45,086 nt of DNA, from positions 1-45,086 of the forward strand of contig JABGQL010000100.1 in NCBI GenBank assembly GCA_018648825.1, in the 5' to 3' direction. Below are positions 20,405 through 30,464 of the stretch, piece after piece. Positions within the stretch are counted from its first letter, which is position 1; every line of letters starts with the position of its first letter. Below the pieces are notes generated by a model. That model was given only the letters and a program-made list of their open reading frames with translations. It ran no database searches and was not told the origin of the DNA. The stretch comes from Gammaproteobacteria bacterium (lineage in GTDB: Bacteria > Pseudomonadota > Gammaproteobacteria > GCF-002020875). Position numbers and translations under genes: made by a program.

Positions 20405-21759
20405 CCCTTGGTTTCCCCTGATTCGCCTCTCTTTGAGTCGGTTTTTCTCAATTTTGCGTAGTAGAAGCCATCCATGCCTGCGCTACCGGGGAGCAGCTGT
20501 ACCCCAGACGGGGTGGCAATGGCCGCCTCTAGTTCAATCGGTTCTACTGAGGCATCGTTATGGCGTGTAAGGAAGCTTTCAATCTGTTCCTCATTTTCAT
20601 CAGGAAAGATGGAGCAGGTGGCGTAGAGCAGGGTGCCACCAGGCTTGAGCATGGACCAGCAGTTATCGAGTATCGCAACTTGGGTCTCTACCAGTTTGGC
20701 AATGTCTCCCTTGCGGCGCAGCAGCTTGATATCAGGGTTACGGCGGATCACCCCAGTGGCACTACAGGGGGCATCAACCAGAATGCGGTCAAATAGTGCT
20801 CCATCCCACCACCCCTGTTTTGCGGCATCTCCGCTCGCTAAGGTGGCGCTCAGACCGATACGTTGTAGATTCTCCTCTACCCGCTGTAGGCGCTCGCTGT
20901 CACTGTCCAGTGCGACCAGCTTACCCAGTTTTGGTTGCTGTTCCAGTAGGTGTGCGGTCTTTCCGCCGGGGGCGGCACAGGCATCAAGAATATGCTCGCC
21001 GGGTTGTGGGTCCAGCAACCGAGCGCTCTGTTGCGGGGCCTCATCCTGTACTGAAAGAGCGCCCTGGTCAAAGCCGGGTAACATCGCAACGGGGACCCCC
21101 TTGGAGAGGGTGATGGCGGTTGGGGTGATGGCAGAGGGGGTCGCCTCAATGCCCTCGGATGCTAACTGCTCCAGTACCGCTTCTCGGGTCTGTTGCTGCA
21201 GGTTGACCCGCAGTGTCATTGGCGGGCGCTGCAGATTGGCCTCCAACACCGATCGCCACTGCTCTGGCCACCCTTGACGCAACTTCTGTACGATCCAGTC
21301 GGGGTGGTTATTCTTCTCTACAAGGGTGCGTTTGGGGGCGCTGGTGAGTGCCTCGCTCTCTCGTTGAAAGCGGCGCAGCACAGCATTGATCACGCCGGCG
21401 GCCCACTCTCTGCGTAAGGTGGTAGCTGCATTTACCGTCTCGGAGAGGGCGGCGTGGTCTGGCATACGCATATAGTGAAGCTGATAGAGTCCACTCAATA
21501 CCAGCGCATGGAGATCTCCATCCTTCTTCTTGAAGGGCTTCTTTAACAGCTGTTTGGCCAGCCCCTCTAACTCATAAACATGGCGCAGCACCCCGTAGCT
21601 GATCTCTTGTGCCAGTGCGCGTTCGCTAGGCTCCAAATTATGGGTCGCTTGTGGCAGTGTCATCGACAGTGAGTGGTGGTGGTTGAGTACGCCGGAGATC
21701 GCCTTGGCGGCAGCGGCGCGGGCAGTCCAGTTATTGGTGCTGGTTGAAGAGTTGTTCAT
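20401..21759 (-). CDS. rsmB: 16S rRNA (cytosine(967)-C(5))-methyltransferase RsmB
   Basis: NusB-like N terminus; [71 protein letters not shown]. Confidence 0.96.
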   Translation of the reverse strand: MNNSSTSTNNWTARAAAAKAISGVLNHHHSLSMTLPQATHNLEPSERALAQEISYGVLRHVYELEGLAKQLLKKPFKKKDGDLHALVLSGLYQLHYMRMPDHAALSETVNAATTLRREWAAGVINAVLRRFQRESEALTSAPKRTLVEKNNHPDWIVQKLRQGWPEQWRSVLEANLQRPPMTLRVNLQQQTREAVLEQLASEGIEATPSAITPTAITLSKGVPVAMLPGFDQGALSVQDEAPQQSARLLDPQPGEHILDACAAPGGKTAHLLEQQPKLGKLVALDSDSERLQRVEENLQRIGLSATLASGDAAKQGWWDGALFDRILVDAPCSATGVIRRNPDIKLLRRKGDIAKLVETQVAILDNCWSMLKPGGTLLYATCSIFPDENEEQIESFLTRHNDASVEPIELEAAIATPSGVQLLPGSAGMDGFYYAKLRKTDSKRGESGETKG

Positions 21760-22697
21760 ACGCTGAATTGGATTCCGCTCTGTTTCAGTTGAGGGCGTGC
21801 ATTGAGGAAGTCAGCAACCGGCATGGAACGTTTCCCCGGTAGTTGAAGTTCCAGTATGCGTAGCACGCCGCTGCCTGTGGCAATATCAATGCCGTCGGTA
21901 GATACGGCGATGCTGTGCCCCGCCGTAGTTGATGTCTGCTCATCGATCACGCAGGCACTACGAATACGGGCCATCTCCCCGTTCCAGTTGGTCTGTGCGA
22001 CGGGCCAAGGGTTGAAGGCGTTGATCTGTTGCAGAATTTGCTGTGCGGATTGACTCCAGTCGATGGTTGCCTCCCCCTTATTGAGCTTCTCTGCGTAGGT
22101 CACCTGCGCCTCATTTTGAGGGACGGGCTGTAGCTGTTTGACTTCGATCTGTTGAATCGTCTCCAGCAGTGCATCGGCGCCCAGTGTGGCGAGGCGGTCA
22201 TGCAGGGTCTGTGCGTTGTCTGTAGCAGAGATGGGTGTGGTTGCCTTGTAGAGCATATCGCCAGTATCCAGCCCCTCATCCATCTGCATAATGGTGACCC
22301 CACTCTCTGCATCGCCAGAGAGAATGGCGCGTTGAATCGGTGCAGCCCCCCGCCAGCGTGGTAGCAGAGAGGCGTGAATGTTGAGGCAACCATAAGAGGG
22401 AGTATCCAGCACCACTTTGGGCAAAATCAGCCCATAGGCGACCACGATCATCAACTCAGGGTTGAGTGCCTGTAGCCTCTGCTGCTCTTCGCTATCACGC
22501 AGGGTCACGGGTTGAAACACTGGAATATCGGCCTCAACGGCACGCTCTTTGACCGGGCTAGCCTTCAGTTTGCGGCCACGACCCGCAGGGCGGTCGGGTT
22601 GGGTGTAGACTCCAACCACCTCATGTTCGCTAGCCAGTAGCGCATCCAGTGCAGAGACTGAGAACTCAGGAGTGCCAGCAAAGAGAATACGCATCAC
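21756..22697 (-). CDS. fmt: Methionyl-tRNA formyltransferase
   Basis: [19 protein letters not shown]…[15 protein letters not shown]…[11 protein letters not shown]…[23 protein letters not shown]. Confidence 0.97.
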   Translation of the reverse strand: MMRILFAGTPEFSVSALDALLASEHEVVGVYTQPDRPAGRGRKLKASPVKERAVEADIPVFQPVTLRDSEEQQRLQALNPELMIVVAYGLILPKVVLDTPSYGCLNIHASLLPRWRGAAPIQRAILSGDAESGVTIMQMDEGLDTGDMLYKATTPISATDNAQTLHDRLATLGADALLETIQQIEVKQLQPVPQNEAQVTYAEKLNKGEATIDWSQSAQQILQQINAFNPWPVAQTNWNGEMARIRSACVIDEQTSTTAGHSIAVSTDGIDIATGSGVLRILELQLPGKRSMPVADFLNARPQLKQSGIQFSV

Positions 22698-23197
22698 ATG
22701 GTCTCCTTGGCCTGCTTCTCTAGCCTCTTCTTGATCCGCTGCTGCTTCAATTTGGAGAGCCGATCCACAAACAGCTTACCCTCCAGGTGCTCCAACTCAT
22801 GTTGAATGCAGATCGCCAATAGCCCCTCGGCCTTCAGCTCAAACGGGGTCCCCTCCCGGTCGAGCGCCTCAACGGTAACCTGCTCTGCACGCTGTATGGT
22901 TTCGTAGACACTAGGTACCGAGAGACACCCCTCCTCATACTCCTGTTCTCCCTCGGTTACGGTGATCTTGGGGTTGATCAGGCAGAGGGGTTGATCCTTC
23001 TCTTCGGAGAGGTCTATCACCACAATGCTACGTGGCTCATTGACCTGAATTGAGGCGAGACCGATACCGGGGGCCGCATACATGGTCTCCAGCATATCGC
23101 TGACAATCTGTTTGATCTCATCGGTGACCTCTTCTACTGGAACACTTTTGTTGCGCAGTCGTGGGTCGGGGTGTTTCAGAATTTCTAGTAACGCCAT
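22694..23197 (-). CDS. def: Peptide deformylase
   Basis: [47 protein letters not shown]. Confidence 0.97.
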   Translation of the reverse strand: MALLEILKHPDPRLRNKSVPVEEVTDEIKQIVSDMLETMYAAPGIGLASIQVNEPRSIVVIDLSEEKDQPLCLINPKITVTEGEQEYEEGCLSVPSVYETIQRAEQVTVEALDREGTPFELKAEGLLAICIQHELEHLEGKLFVDRLSKLKQQRIKKRLEKQAKETM

Positions 23198-23322
23198 AAT
23201 GGTTCTTTAAGGGGTTAGAGGAATCCTTAATTTTCTAAGGGTTCACTTAAATTTGCGGACTATCTTGAAGACAATGGTATCGTAAACCACCAGATCAGTG
23301 TGAGTGATGGAATAATCAGATA

Positions 23323-24441
23323 ATGGACCGTATTGACGCATGGTTAATATTGCACCATACCCCCTCTGTGGGTGCGGTGACCTATCGTAAGCTATTAGGG
23401 TATTTTGGCTCCCCCGAGTCGGTGCTACAGAGCAGTGGGGCAACCCTGCGCCAGTGTGGGTTGTTGAAGTCGCAGGCGCTCGACTTTTTTGCGCAGGGTG
23501 AGTCGGCCTGGGGCGCGGCGATTGAAAAGGATCTGCGCTGGTTGGAGGAGTCCACTTCATCGGTGGTTACCCTGGATGATGAGCGTTACCCCGCCCTGCT
23601 GAAAGAGATTAGCGATCCACCTCCACTCTTATATGTGCGTGGTGATGTGGATCGTCTCTCCTTTCCACAGTTGGCGATGGTGGGCAGTCGAAACCCAGAC
23701 CTGCCCGGTAAGGAGACGGCAAAAGATTTTGCCAGACGGCTCGCTGCAGCGGGTGTCACCATCACCAGTGGGATGGCGTTGGGAGTGGATACCGAGGCGC
23801 ACCGAGGGGCGCTGGAGACGGGTAGTACGGTTGCCGTGGTGGGTACTGGACTGGATCGAGTCTACCCAGCCCGCAATCGGGAGTTGGCACACCAGATTGT
23901 AGAGCAGGGGGCGATCATCTCGGAGTTTCCGCTTGGTACAGAACCCCATCCGGCCAACTTTCCGCGCCGTAACCGAGTGATTAGTGGTCTCTCACTGGGT
24001 ACCTTGGTGGTACAGGCGGCGAAGAAGAGTGGCTCGTTGATTACCGCACGTTTGGCGATGGAGCAGGGGCGTGAGGTTTTTGCAATTCCGGGGTCGATTC
24101 ATAACCCTTTGGCGCGTGGAAACCACCAATTAATTCGCCAAGGGGCTAAACTGGTAGAGACAACAGACGATATTATGGAGGAGCTGGGGGGCATGTTGCA
24201 CCTCCTGAAAGAGCAGTTAGATTGTGAAGAGTCTGCACCAGATCAAGAGGTTATTGAGGTGGAGGAGGGTTCTCCAGCGGACCGATTACTGCAGCAGATG
24301 GGGTATGAACCGATCTTGCTAGAGCAGTTGGTCTCACTTTGTGGATTGACGGCGGAGACAGTTTCCTCGATTATTATGCGCCTCGAAATTCAAGGGGCGG
24401 TAATTTCACTGCCCGGTGGAAGAGTTCAGCGAAGAGGCTGA
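23323..24441 (+). CDS. dprA: DNA-processing protein DprA
   Basis: AMVGSRNPDLPGKETAKDFARRLAAAGVTITSGMALGVDTEAHRGAL, GTGLDRVYPARNRELA, FPRRNRVISGLS. Confidence 0.96.
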   Translation: MDRIDAWLILHHTPSVGAVTYRKLLGYFGSPESVLQSSGATLRQCGLLKSQALDFFAQGESAWGAAIEKDLRWLEESTSSVVTLDDERYPALLKEISDPPPLLYVRGDVDRLSFPQLAMVGSRNPDLPGKETAKDFARRLAAAGVTITSGMALGVDTEAHRGALETGSTVAVVGTGLDRVYPARNRELAHQIVEQGAIISEFPLGTEPHPANFPRRNRVISGLSLGTLVVQAAKKSGSLITARLAMEQGREVFAIPGSIHNPLARGNHQLIRQGAKLVETTDDIMEELGGMLHLLKEQLDCEESAPDQEVIEVEEGSPADRLLQQMGYEPILLEQLVSLCGLTAETVSSIIMRLEIQGAVISLPGGRVQRRG

Positions 24442-24460
24442 ACCTTATTGAAGGGTTGTT

Positions 24461-24490
24461 CAAGAGAGTAATAACCAAGAGAGTAATAAC
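24461..24490. repeat. Perfect tandem duplication of 15 bp CAAGAGAGTAATAAC (two copies, degenerate partial third)
   Basis: 24461..24475 and 24476..24490 identical; followed by AAAGAGTGATGA. Confidence 0.95.
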
Positions 24491-24508
24491 AAAGAGTGAT
24501 GAATTAAA

Positions 24509-24976
24509 ATGCTTGATGTATTGATGTACCTATTTGAGAACTACGCGCATGATGCGGCAGAGGAGCCGACGGCCCCTGCACAGTTGCAAGATGAGCTGCA
24601 GCGTGCTGGTTTTACAGAAAAGCAGATCAGCCGTGCCTTTAACTGGCTAGAGGGGCTGTCGGAGTTGAAAGGGGGGCGGCTGCTGGATCAAGGGCGTGTG
24701 ACCCAGCCATTCCGTATCTACTCCCGTGTAGAGGCGGCGATGATCGATATCGAAGGGCAAGGGCTGCTGCTCTATCTGGAGCAGATTGGTGTGCTCAATT
24801 GTGAGGCGCGTGAGGCGGTTATTGACCGGGTGATGGCATTGGAGTCGGATGACTTTGATGAAGAGCAGCTCAAGTGGGTGGTGCTGATGGTGCTTTTCAA
24901 CCAACCGGGTGCAGAGTCCTCCTACGCTTGGATGGAAGATTTTGTCTATGATGGTGCACCTGAGAGCATCCATTAA
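24509..24976 (+). CDS. smg: Smg / DUF494 family protein
   Basis: MLDVLMYLFENYAHDAAE…LQDELQRAGFTEKQISRAFNWLEGL; position between dprA and topA. Confidence 0.92.
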   Translation: MLDVLMYLFENYAHDAAEEPTAPAQLQDELQRAGFTEKQISRAFNWLEGLSELKGGRLLDQGRVTQPFRIYSRVEAAMIDIEGQGLLLYLEQIGVLNCEAREAVIDRVMALESDDFDEEQLKWVVLMVLFNQPGAESSYAWMEDFVYDGAPESIH

Positions 24977-25016
24977 ATTACCCTAATCTATTAGATCTAT
25001 TTAAAGAGTACCGTCT

Positions 25017-27698
25017 GTGAGCAAAAACCTCGTTATTGTAGAGTCCCCGGCCAAGGCCAAGACCATTGAAAAATTCCTTGGAGAGGAGTTCACAGTGATG
25101 TCGAGCTATGGCCATGTGCGTGACCTGCCCGGTAAGGGGATGGCCGTTGACATCGAAAATAACTTCGAGCCCACCTATGAGGTGAGCGATGATAAGACCA
25201 AGGTGATCAACGAGCTCAAACGAGCCAGCAAAAAGGCCGAGATGGTCTGGCTCGCATCGGACGAGGACCGCGAAGGAGAGGCCATCGCTTGGCATCTGGA
25301 GCAGGTACTGAATCTGGATGAAAATAATAGTCAACGTATTGTTTTTCATGAGATTACAAAGCCAGCGATCCTTGCCGCGATAGAAAATCCACGCAGTATC
25401 AACCGTGACTTGGTGAATGGGCAACAGGCGCGTCGTATCCTTGATCGACTGGTTGGTTTTGAACTCTCCCCAGTGCTCTGGAAGAAGATCCAGACCGGGT
25501 TATCGGCGGGGCGTGTGCAGTCGGTAGCGGTGCGTCTGGTGGTGGAGCGAGAGCGTGAAATTGATGTTTTTGAGCCTGTCTCCTCCTTCAAGGTGACGGC
25601 CCAGCTGGCCAACAGTGAAGGCACTAAATTTGAGGCAAAACTGCCGAAGGATCGTCAGGGTATTGAGGATGCGGAAGATTTCCTTCAGCGTGTTACCGGA
25701 GCGGGTTATACCATCCGTAAGATTGAGAAGAAGCCCGCCAGCCGTGCTCCACGCGCCCCCTTTACCACCTCGACCCTGCAGCAAGAGGCATCACAGCGCC
25801 TCGGCTTCTCGGTAAGACAGACCATGATGGTGGCGCAACGCCTGTATGAGGCGGGAAAGATCACCTACATGCGTACTGACTCGGTCAACCTCTCAGAGCA
25901 GGCCCATGCGCAGGCGGCGGAGGTGATCCAGAAAGATTACGGCAGTGAGTATGCACAGCAGCGCCACTACAAGACTAAATCAGCGGGCGCGCAAGAGGCG
26001 CATGAGGCGATCCGCCCCACCGACTTTAGTAAATCCAAGGTGGGCGGTGAGAAGAATGAGCAGCGACTCTATGAACTGATTTGGCAGCGTACTATCGCCT
26101 CGCAGATGTCTGATGCACGACTCGAGCGCACCACTGCCACCATCGATATCTCTGCGGTTGAAGAGCATCTGGTCGCCAAGGGAGAGATCCTCACCTTTGA
26201 GGGCTTCCTTAAAGTCTATCAGGATCGCGGTAAAGAGGATGCCAAACGACTGCCCAATATCAGCGAAGGTGAGAAGCTTGATCTTGCGGTGATGCGCGCG
26301 CAAGAGTCCTTTACCCGCCCACCCGCCCGTTTCACCGAGGCAGGTCTGGTGAAGAAGCTGGAGGAGCTGGGAATTGGTCGTCCATCCACCTACGCCCCGA
26401 CCATCTCCACCATCCAGAATCGTGGTTATGTCAGTCGTGGCGAGCAGGAGGGGCGCGAGCGCACCGTCCGTATCCTCGCACTACATGGCGCAGAGATTGT
26501 TAATGAAGACAAAGTGGAGATGACTGGTTCCGACAAGGGCAAGTTGATTCCGCAGGATATCGCCGGTGTGGTGACCGACTTTTTGGTCAAATACTTCTCC
26601 GAGATCGTCGACTACAACTTCACCGCACGGGTAGAGGGGGAGTTTGATGAGATCTCCAATGGAGAACTAGAGTGGCGTGAGATGCTCGGTCGCTTCTATC
26701 AACCGTTCCATGAAGATATCGAGGGGGCGGCAGATATCTCTCGCGAAGAGGCCTCACAGACCCGTCAGCTGGGAACTGATCCGAAAACGGGTCGTCCAGT
26801 CAGCGTAAAGATTGGGCGCTTCGGCTCCTATGCGCAGATCGGTACGCGTGACGATGAAGAGAAGCCACTGTTTGCCGGACTGCGTCCCGATCAGCGCAAA
26901 GATAAAGTGACGCTGGAAGAGGTGTTGCCCCTGTTTGAATTGCCGCGTCAGCTCGGTACTACGCCAGAGGGTGAAGCGGTAATGGTGAATGCCGGTCGCT
27001 TCGGCCCCTATGCAGGTTTTGTCGATGAGATGGTGCGTGATCACCTAGAGGCGAATCCTGTCAAGGGGATCGATCTGCTGGCACAGAACGTATCGATTGA
27101 GCCAGAAGATCCACATACCATTGAGCTGGAACGGGCCATCGAGTTTGTTGAACAGAAAAAGGCGAGTGATCAAGAGAAAGAGATTCGCCTGTTTGAGGGT
27201 TCGCCTGTCCAAGTGTTGGATGGGCGCTGGGGGCCATTTATCACCAACGGCTTTAAAAATGTTAAACCTCCCGCCGATACCGACCCAGCGACACTGACCC
27301 TAGAGCAGTGTGAGAAGCTGATTGAGGAGAGTGAGAAGGAGCGTAAGCGCCTCTCCAAACAGTTCCATGGCGGTGGCTTTACGCTTTTACGTGAAGCGGA
27401 AGGGGCCCCTAATGCCACCCTCAAGGTGAAAGAGGGGAAAGAGAAGAAGGCGATGGAGATTGTTGAGGCATTGGAGAATGCCGGCAAGTTGATTCGTCTA
27501 ATTTCGGCCAATGGTGCTGCGGCGATCCGGGCGGCTGAGAAGCGACAGGCGAGTGCAGCCAGCAGAAAGAAGGCTGTGCCGAAGAAAAAGGCTGTGAAAA
27601 AGAAGGCGGCAAAGAAAAAAGCTGTGAAAAAGAGGGCAGCCAAGAAGAAGGTTGCAAAGAAGAAGGCCGTGAAAAAGGCCGTTAAGAAAACATCGTAA
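25017..27698 (+). CDS. topA: DNA topoisomerase I with lysine-rich C-terminal tail
   Basis: GTG start; SKNLVIVESPAKAKTIEKFLG, MVWLASDEDREGEAIAWHL, GKITYMRTDSVNLS; C-terminal glycine-containing repeats (GRFGSYAQIGTRDD / GRFGPYAGF / GRWGPFITNG) and Lys/Ala-rich tail. Confidence 0.96.
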   Translation: MSKNLVIVESPAKAKTIEKFLGEEFTVMSSYGHVRDLPGKGMAVDIENNFEPTYEVSDDKTKVINELKRASKKAEMVWLASDEDREGEAIAWHLEQVLNLDENNSQRIVFHEITKPAILAAIENPRSINRDLVNGQQARRILDRLVGFELSPVLWKKIQTGLSAGRVQSVAVRLVVEREREIDVFEPVSSFKVTAQLANSEGTKFEAKLPKDRQGIEDAEDFLQRVTGAGYTIRKIEKKPASRAPRAPFTTSTLQQEASQRLGFSVRQTMMVAQRLYEAGKITYMRTDSVNLSEQAHAQAAEVIQKDYGSEYAQQRHYKTKSAGAQEAHEAIRPTDFSKSKVGGEKNEQRLYELIWQRTIASQMSDARLERTTATIDISAVEEHLVAKGEILTFEGFLKVYQDRGKEDAKRLPNISEGEKLDLAVMRAQESFTRPPARFTEAGLVKKLEELGIGRPSTYAPTISTIQNRGYVSRGEQEGRERTVRILALHGAEIVNEDKVEMTGSDKGKLIPQDIAGVVTDFLVKYFSEIVDYNFTARVEGEFDEISNGELEWREMLGRFYQPFHEDIEGAADISREEASQTRQLGTDPKTGRPVSVKIGRFGSYAQIGTRDDEEKPLFAGLRPDQRKDKVTLEEVLPLFELPRQLGTTPEGEAVMVNAGRFGPYAGFVDEMVRDHLEANPVKGIDLLAQNVSIEPEDPHTIELERAIEFVEQKKASDQEKEIRLFEGSPVQVLDGRWGPFITNGFKNVKPPADTDPATLTLEQCEKLIEESEKERKRLSKQFHGGGFTLLREAEGAPNATLKVKEGKEKKAMEIVEALENAGKLIRLISANGAAAIRAAEKRQASAASRKKAVPKKKAVKKKAAKKKAVKKRAAKKKVAKKKAVKKAVKKTS

Positions 27699-27737
27699 AG
27701 AGATCTCCGCTATTGCGGAAATGGAGAAGAAGAGAAA

Positions 27738-28241
27738 ATGTCTGATAAATTTGTTGCGGTCCTGATGGGCTCTGATTCTGACCTGCCGACCATGCAGGCC
27801 TGCCTAGATATCCTGAAGAAGTTGGAGGTGCCTTGTGAAGTAAAGATCACCTCGGCACACCGTACCCCTGCGATTACCCATGAATATGTAAAGGATGCCG
27901 ATGCGCGTGGTTGTGGTGCCTTTATTGCAGCAGCTGGCTTAGCCGCTCACCTTGCGGGTGCGGTTGCAGCAGCCACTACTAAGCCTGTGATCGGGGTGCC
28001 GATGAATGGAGCTCTAGAAGGGATGGACTCCCTGCTTTCTACGGTACAGATGCCAGGAGGTATTCCGGTTGCCACGGTTGCTATAGGCAAACATGGTGCT
28101 AAAAATTCAGCTTATCTTGCTGCACAGATTTTGGCTACGGCAGATCCTGCACTGGCCCAGCGTGTGGTTGATGAGCGTGAAGCCAATGCGCAGGCGGTAC
28201 AGGCGGCAGATGCCAAGTTGCAGGCACAGCTCAACGGATAA
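27738..28241 (+). CDS. purE: 5-(carboxyamino)imidazole ribonucleotide mutase, class I PurE
   Basis: [71 protein letters not shown]. Confidence 0.96.
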   Translation: MSDKFVAVLMGSDSDLPTMQACLDILKKLEVPCEVKITSAHRTPAITHEYVKDADARGCGAFIAAAGLAAHLAGAVAAATTKPVIGVPMNGALEGMDSLLSTVQMPGGIPVATVAIGKHGAKNSAYLAAQILATADPALAQRVVDEREANAQAVQAADAKLQAQLNG

Positions 28242-28265
28242 TCTGTTACCCCTCTTTTGGGAGTC

Positions 28266-28299
28266 AACGTCCGCAGCTTGAGAAGGTTGTGGACGTTTT
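28266..28299 (+). terminator. Probable intrinsic terminator downstream of purE
   Basis: AACGTCCGCAGCTT-GAGA-AGGTTGTGGACGTT, a 14-bp stem including G-U pairs, with a short T run (TTTT at 28296..28299). Confidence 0.6.
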
Positions 28300-28353
28300 G
28301 CTGTATGGGTATGTTACAGTTTACTACTGTTTGATAGGCATGAGGGGATGGCT

Positions 28354-28659
28354 ATGAAGGTGACTAGAGAGCTTAAAGGAATACTGTTTGCACTACTGAT
28401 TGCGGGAGGGCTGTTGATTGCGCTCTTCGTTTTGCGTTCAGCAACGCAACCGGAAAAACAGCAGAGCAGTGAAGAGGTGGCTGATACTGCTACCGATGGT
28501 GGCTCTCAGGGGGACTCCCAAGAGGGTGATGAACAGAAGCTGCTGCTGAAAAAAGGCAAGGTCGATCCAAAGGCCAATCTGTTAGATGCGCTGGGCGGTG
28601 GCTCAGGTAGTAAACAGATGAAGGATCATCTGAAGAAAATTCGAGAGAGCTCGCGTTAG
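28354..28659 (+). CDS. Small hypothetical protein with a single N-terminal TM helix
   Basis: TM GILFALLIAGGLLIALFVL followed by acidic/Ser linker and KGKVDPKANLLDALGGGSGSKQMKDHLKKI; ATG at 28354 (ORF track 28348). Confidence 0.6.
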   Translation: MKVTRELKGILFALLIAGGLLIALFVLRSATQPEKQQSSEEVADTATDGGSQGDSQEGDEQKLLLKKGKVDPKANLLDALGGGSGSKQMKDHLKKIRESSR

Positions 28660-28742
28660 TGGTTATGTTCTGTGTTTGTGGTTGCTGGATGGGGTAGCAG
28701 TAAAGAGAGAAGAGCTGCTTCGGCCAGGTCTCGTTTCAAAAC

Positions 28743-29843
28743 TTACAGGAATAGACTATTAATGATTCTGGCGATTATCTCAGGCGAGTAGCCACGTGTA
28801 GTCTCCAGTGCTTTGAGTGCTGCATTGGGCATGGATTTGACCATAGCGCTCTCTGGGTCCTGTATGTAACAGTGTCCCCCTGCCTGATGTATCTGGCGGA
28901 TTCCCTCAGCACCATCCTTCCCCATTCCGGTCAATACTACTGCACAAGCATTTTTGCCGATGTTTTTTGCCAAGCTTGAGAACAGGTGGTCAATATTGGG
29001 TAGATAGATCTGTCCAGACTTGGGAGGGGCCAAGCGCAAAGCCCCAGAGGAGGTCACTTCCAGGTTCTGGTTGCCGCCTGGAGCAACATAGATATGCCCC
29101 GACTTAGGCAGTTCCCCAGAGCGAGCGATAGAGACGGGAAGCCCCGTCTGCTCTGCAAGCCAAGAGACAAAACCTCGTGTTGGTTCAGGGTCGATATGTT
29201 GGCAGATCAGAATCGGTTGAGGAAAGGGGGCGTGTAGTTTAGAGAGTAATTTTGCAACGGTCGTGGGGCCTCCCGTTGAGCAGCCGATAGCAAGGATTCC
29301 GGGGGCATGTTTAGGTATTCCATCCCCATTTTTTTGCTGTTTTCTCCGTGGCTGTTCGGCATCAGCAGCGCTTTGTAGGCTCTTTACTCGGTTATCATTC
29401 AGGTGCTGAAGGAGCTCAATTTTGTCCAGTAGCTCTCTGCCGGAGGCCTGTAGCTGCTGTTTACTTACTGAGGCCCCCGGGTTGAAGGCGAGATGGGGGG
29501 AGTGTACATAGTCGATAGCACCATATTGAAGCGCACTGAAAATCTGTTTCATGTTGCGCTGAAGGGTCGCGCTTGCGATCAGGATTTTGGCTGCAGGATA
29601 TAACTGGATGATTCTCCGTGTCGCCTCGACGCCATCCATAATGGGCATATGGATGTCCATAATCACGATGTCGGGCTTAAATTGTGCGAATAGTTGGACC
29701 GACTCATCTCCGTTAACAGCAACACCCACTGTCTTGATGTGTGGGGTTGTGTTGAGGATCGCCTGAATGACCGAGGAGGTTACTGAAGAGTCATTGACGA
29801 TCAGTGTCCGAATCTCGGTGGAGTCAGTTTTTCTGTTTTTCAT
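28743..29843 (-). CDS. CheB-type protein-glutamate methylesterase with divergent receiver domain
   Basis: REC-like N terminus IRTLIVNDSSVTSS…IVIMDIHMPIMDG; methylesterase AIGCSTGGPTTV, ICQHIDPEPTRGF, LTGMGKDGAEGI, PNAALKA. Confidence 0.9.
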   Translation of the reverse strand: MKNRKTDSTEIRTLIVNDSSVTSSVIQAILNTTPHIKTVGVAVNGDESVQLFAQFKPDIVIMDIHMPIMDGVEATRRIIQLYPAAKILIASATLQRNMKQIFSALQYGAIDYVHSPHLAFNPGASVSKQQLQASGRELLDKIELLQHLNDNRVKSLQSAADAEQPRRKQQKNGDGIPKHAPGILAIGCSTGGPTTVAKLLSKLHAPFPQPILICQHIDPEPTRGFVSWLAEQTGLPVSIARSGELPKSGHIYVAPGGNQNLEVTSSGALRLAPPKSGQIYLPNIDHLFSSLAKNIGKNACAVVLTGMGKDGAEGIRQIHQAGGHCYIQDPESAMVKSMPNAALKALETTRGYSPEIIARIINSLFL

Positions 29844-29928
29844 GGCTTATATTAACGTCATCTACCGGAAAATATAACACTATTTTATAGTGGTCTGGTA
29901 GCTATTACGGACATGACTGGGTGTATCT

Positions 29929-30402
29929 TCAATATATTCGAATGGGGACTACAGAGATAGAGTTTTTTGGAGAGCCATCAATCACCTTGTCACTATAGCT
30001 GAGATAGACAATCACTTTGCGCTTGGCATCATAGAAACGCACTACCTGTAGGGACTTGAAGAGCATAGAGGTCCGTTTTTTAAACACCTCTTCACCATCA
30101 TCATCACCATTGGCGATCCCCTCGGGGAGCTCAATTTTTCCGGTCTGGCGGCAGGCGATTGAGGCATCCGAAGTATCCTCTGCGATACCGATGGCACCGC
30201 TAAGTCCCCCCTTGCGAGCGTGGCTGAGATAACAGGTAGCACCGGGAATGCGAGGGTCGTCAAAGGCCTCCACTATAATTTTGTCATTGGGGGAGGCGAG
30301 GCGGAATTTTGTGCTCACCTCTCCAACCTCATCACCCCAAGCAGCAGGGGTGCCCAGTATGGTGGTTGTAGAGAGTAGAAAGGTAGAGATGAATTTGTGC
30401 AT
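29929..30402 (-). CDS. creA: CreA family exported protein
   Basis: Signal peptide; VEAFDDPRIPGATCYLSHARKGGLSGAIGIAEDTSDASIACRQTG…FKKRTSMLFKSLQVVRFYDAKRKVIVYLSYSDKVIDGSPKNSISVVPI typical of CreA. Confidence 0.9.
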   Translation of the reverse strand: MHKFISTFLLSTTTILGTPAAWGDEVGEVSTKFRLASPNDKIIVEAFDDPRIPGATCYLSHARKGGLSGAIGIAEDTSDASIACRQTGKIELPEGIANGDDDGEEVFKKRTSMLFKSLQVVRFYDAKRKVIVYLSYSDKVIDGSPKNSISVVPIRIY

Positions 30403-30464
30403 GCAGAGAGCTCCTTTTTTGCGCTATCCTCTATAAATCGTAAATCTATTATAAGGAGTAGGTG

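Noticed and set aside
23207-23230. TTAAGG-N12-CCTTAA inverted repeat in the def/dprA divergent region
   Set aside because: 6-bp AT-rich arms expected by chance; no known operator match.
27170-27657. Phe/Ala-rich minus-strand ORFs antisense to the topA tail (FFTAFFFAAFFF…)
   Set aside because: Artefact of the Lys-rich repeat read on the opposite strand.
29878-29892. CACTAT-TTT-ATAGTG hairpin between creA and cheB
   Set aside because: Short AT-rich stem without a T tract; too weak to call a terminator.
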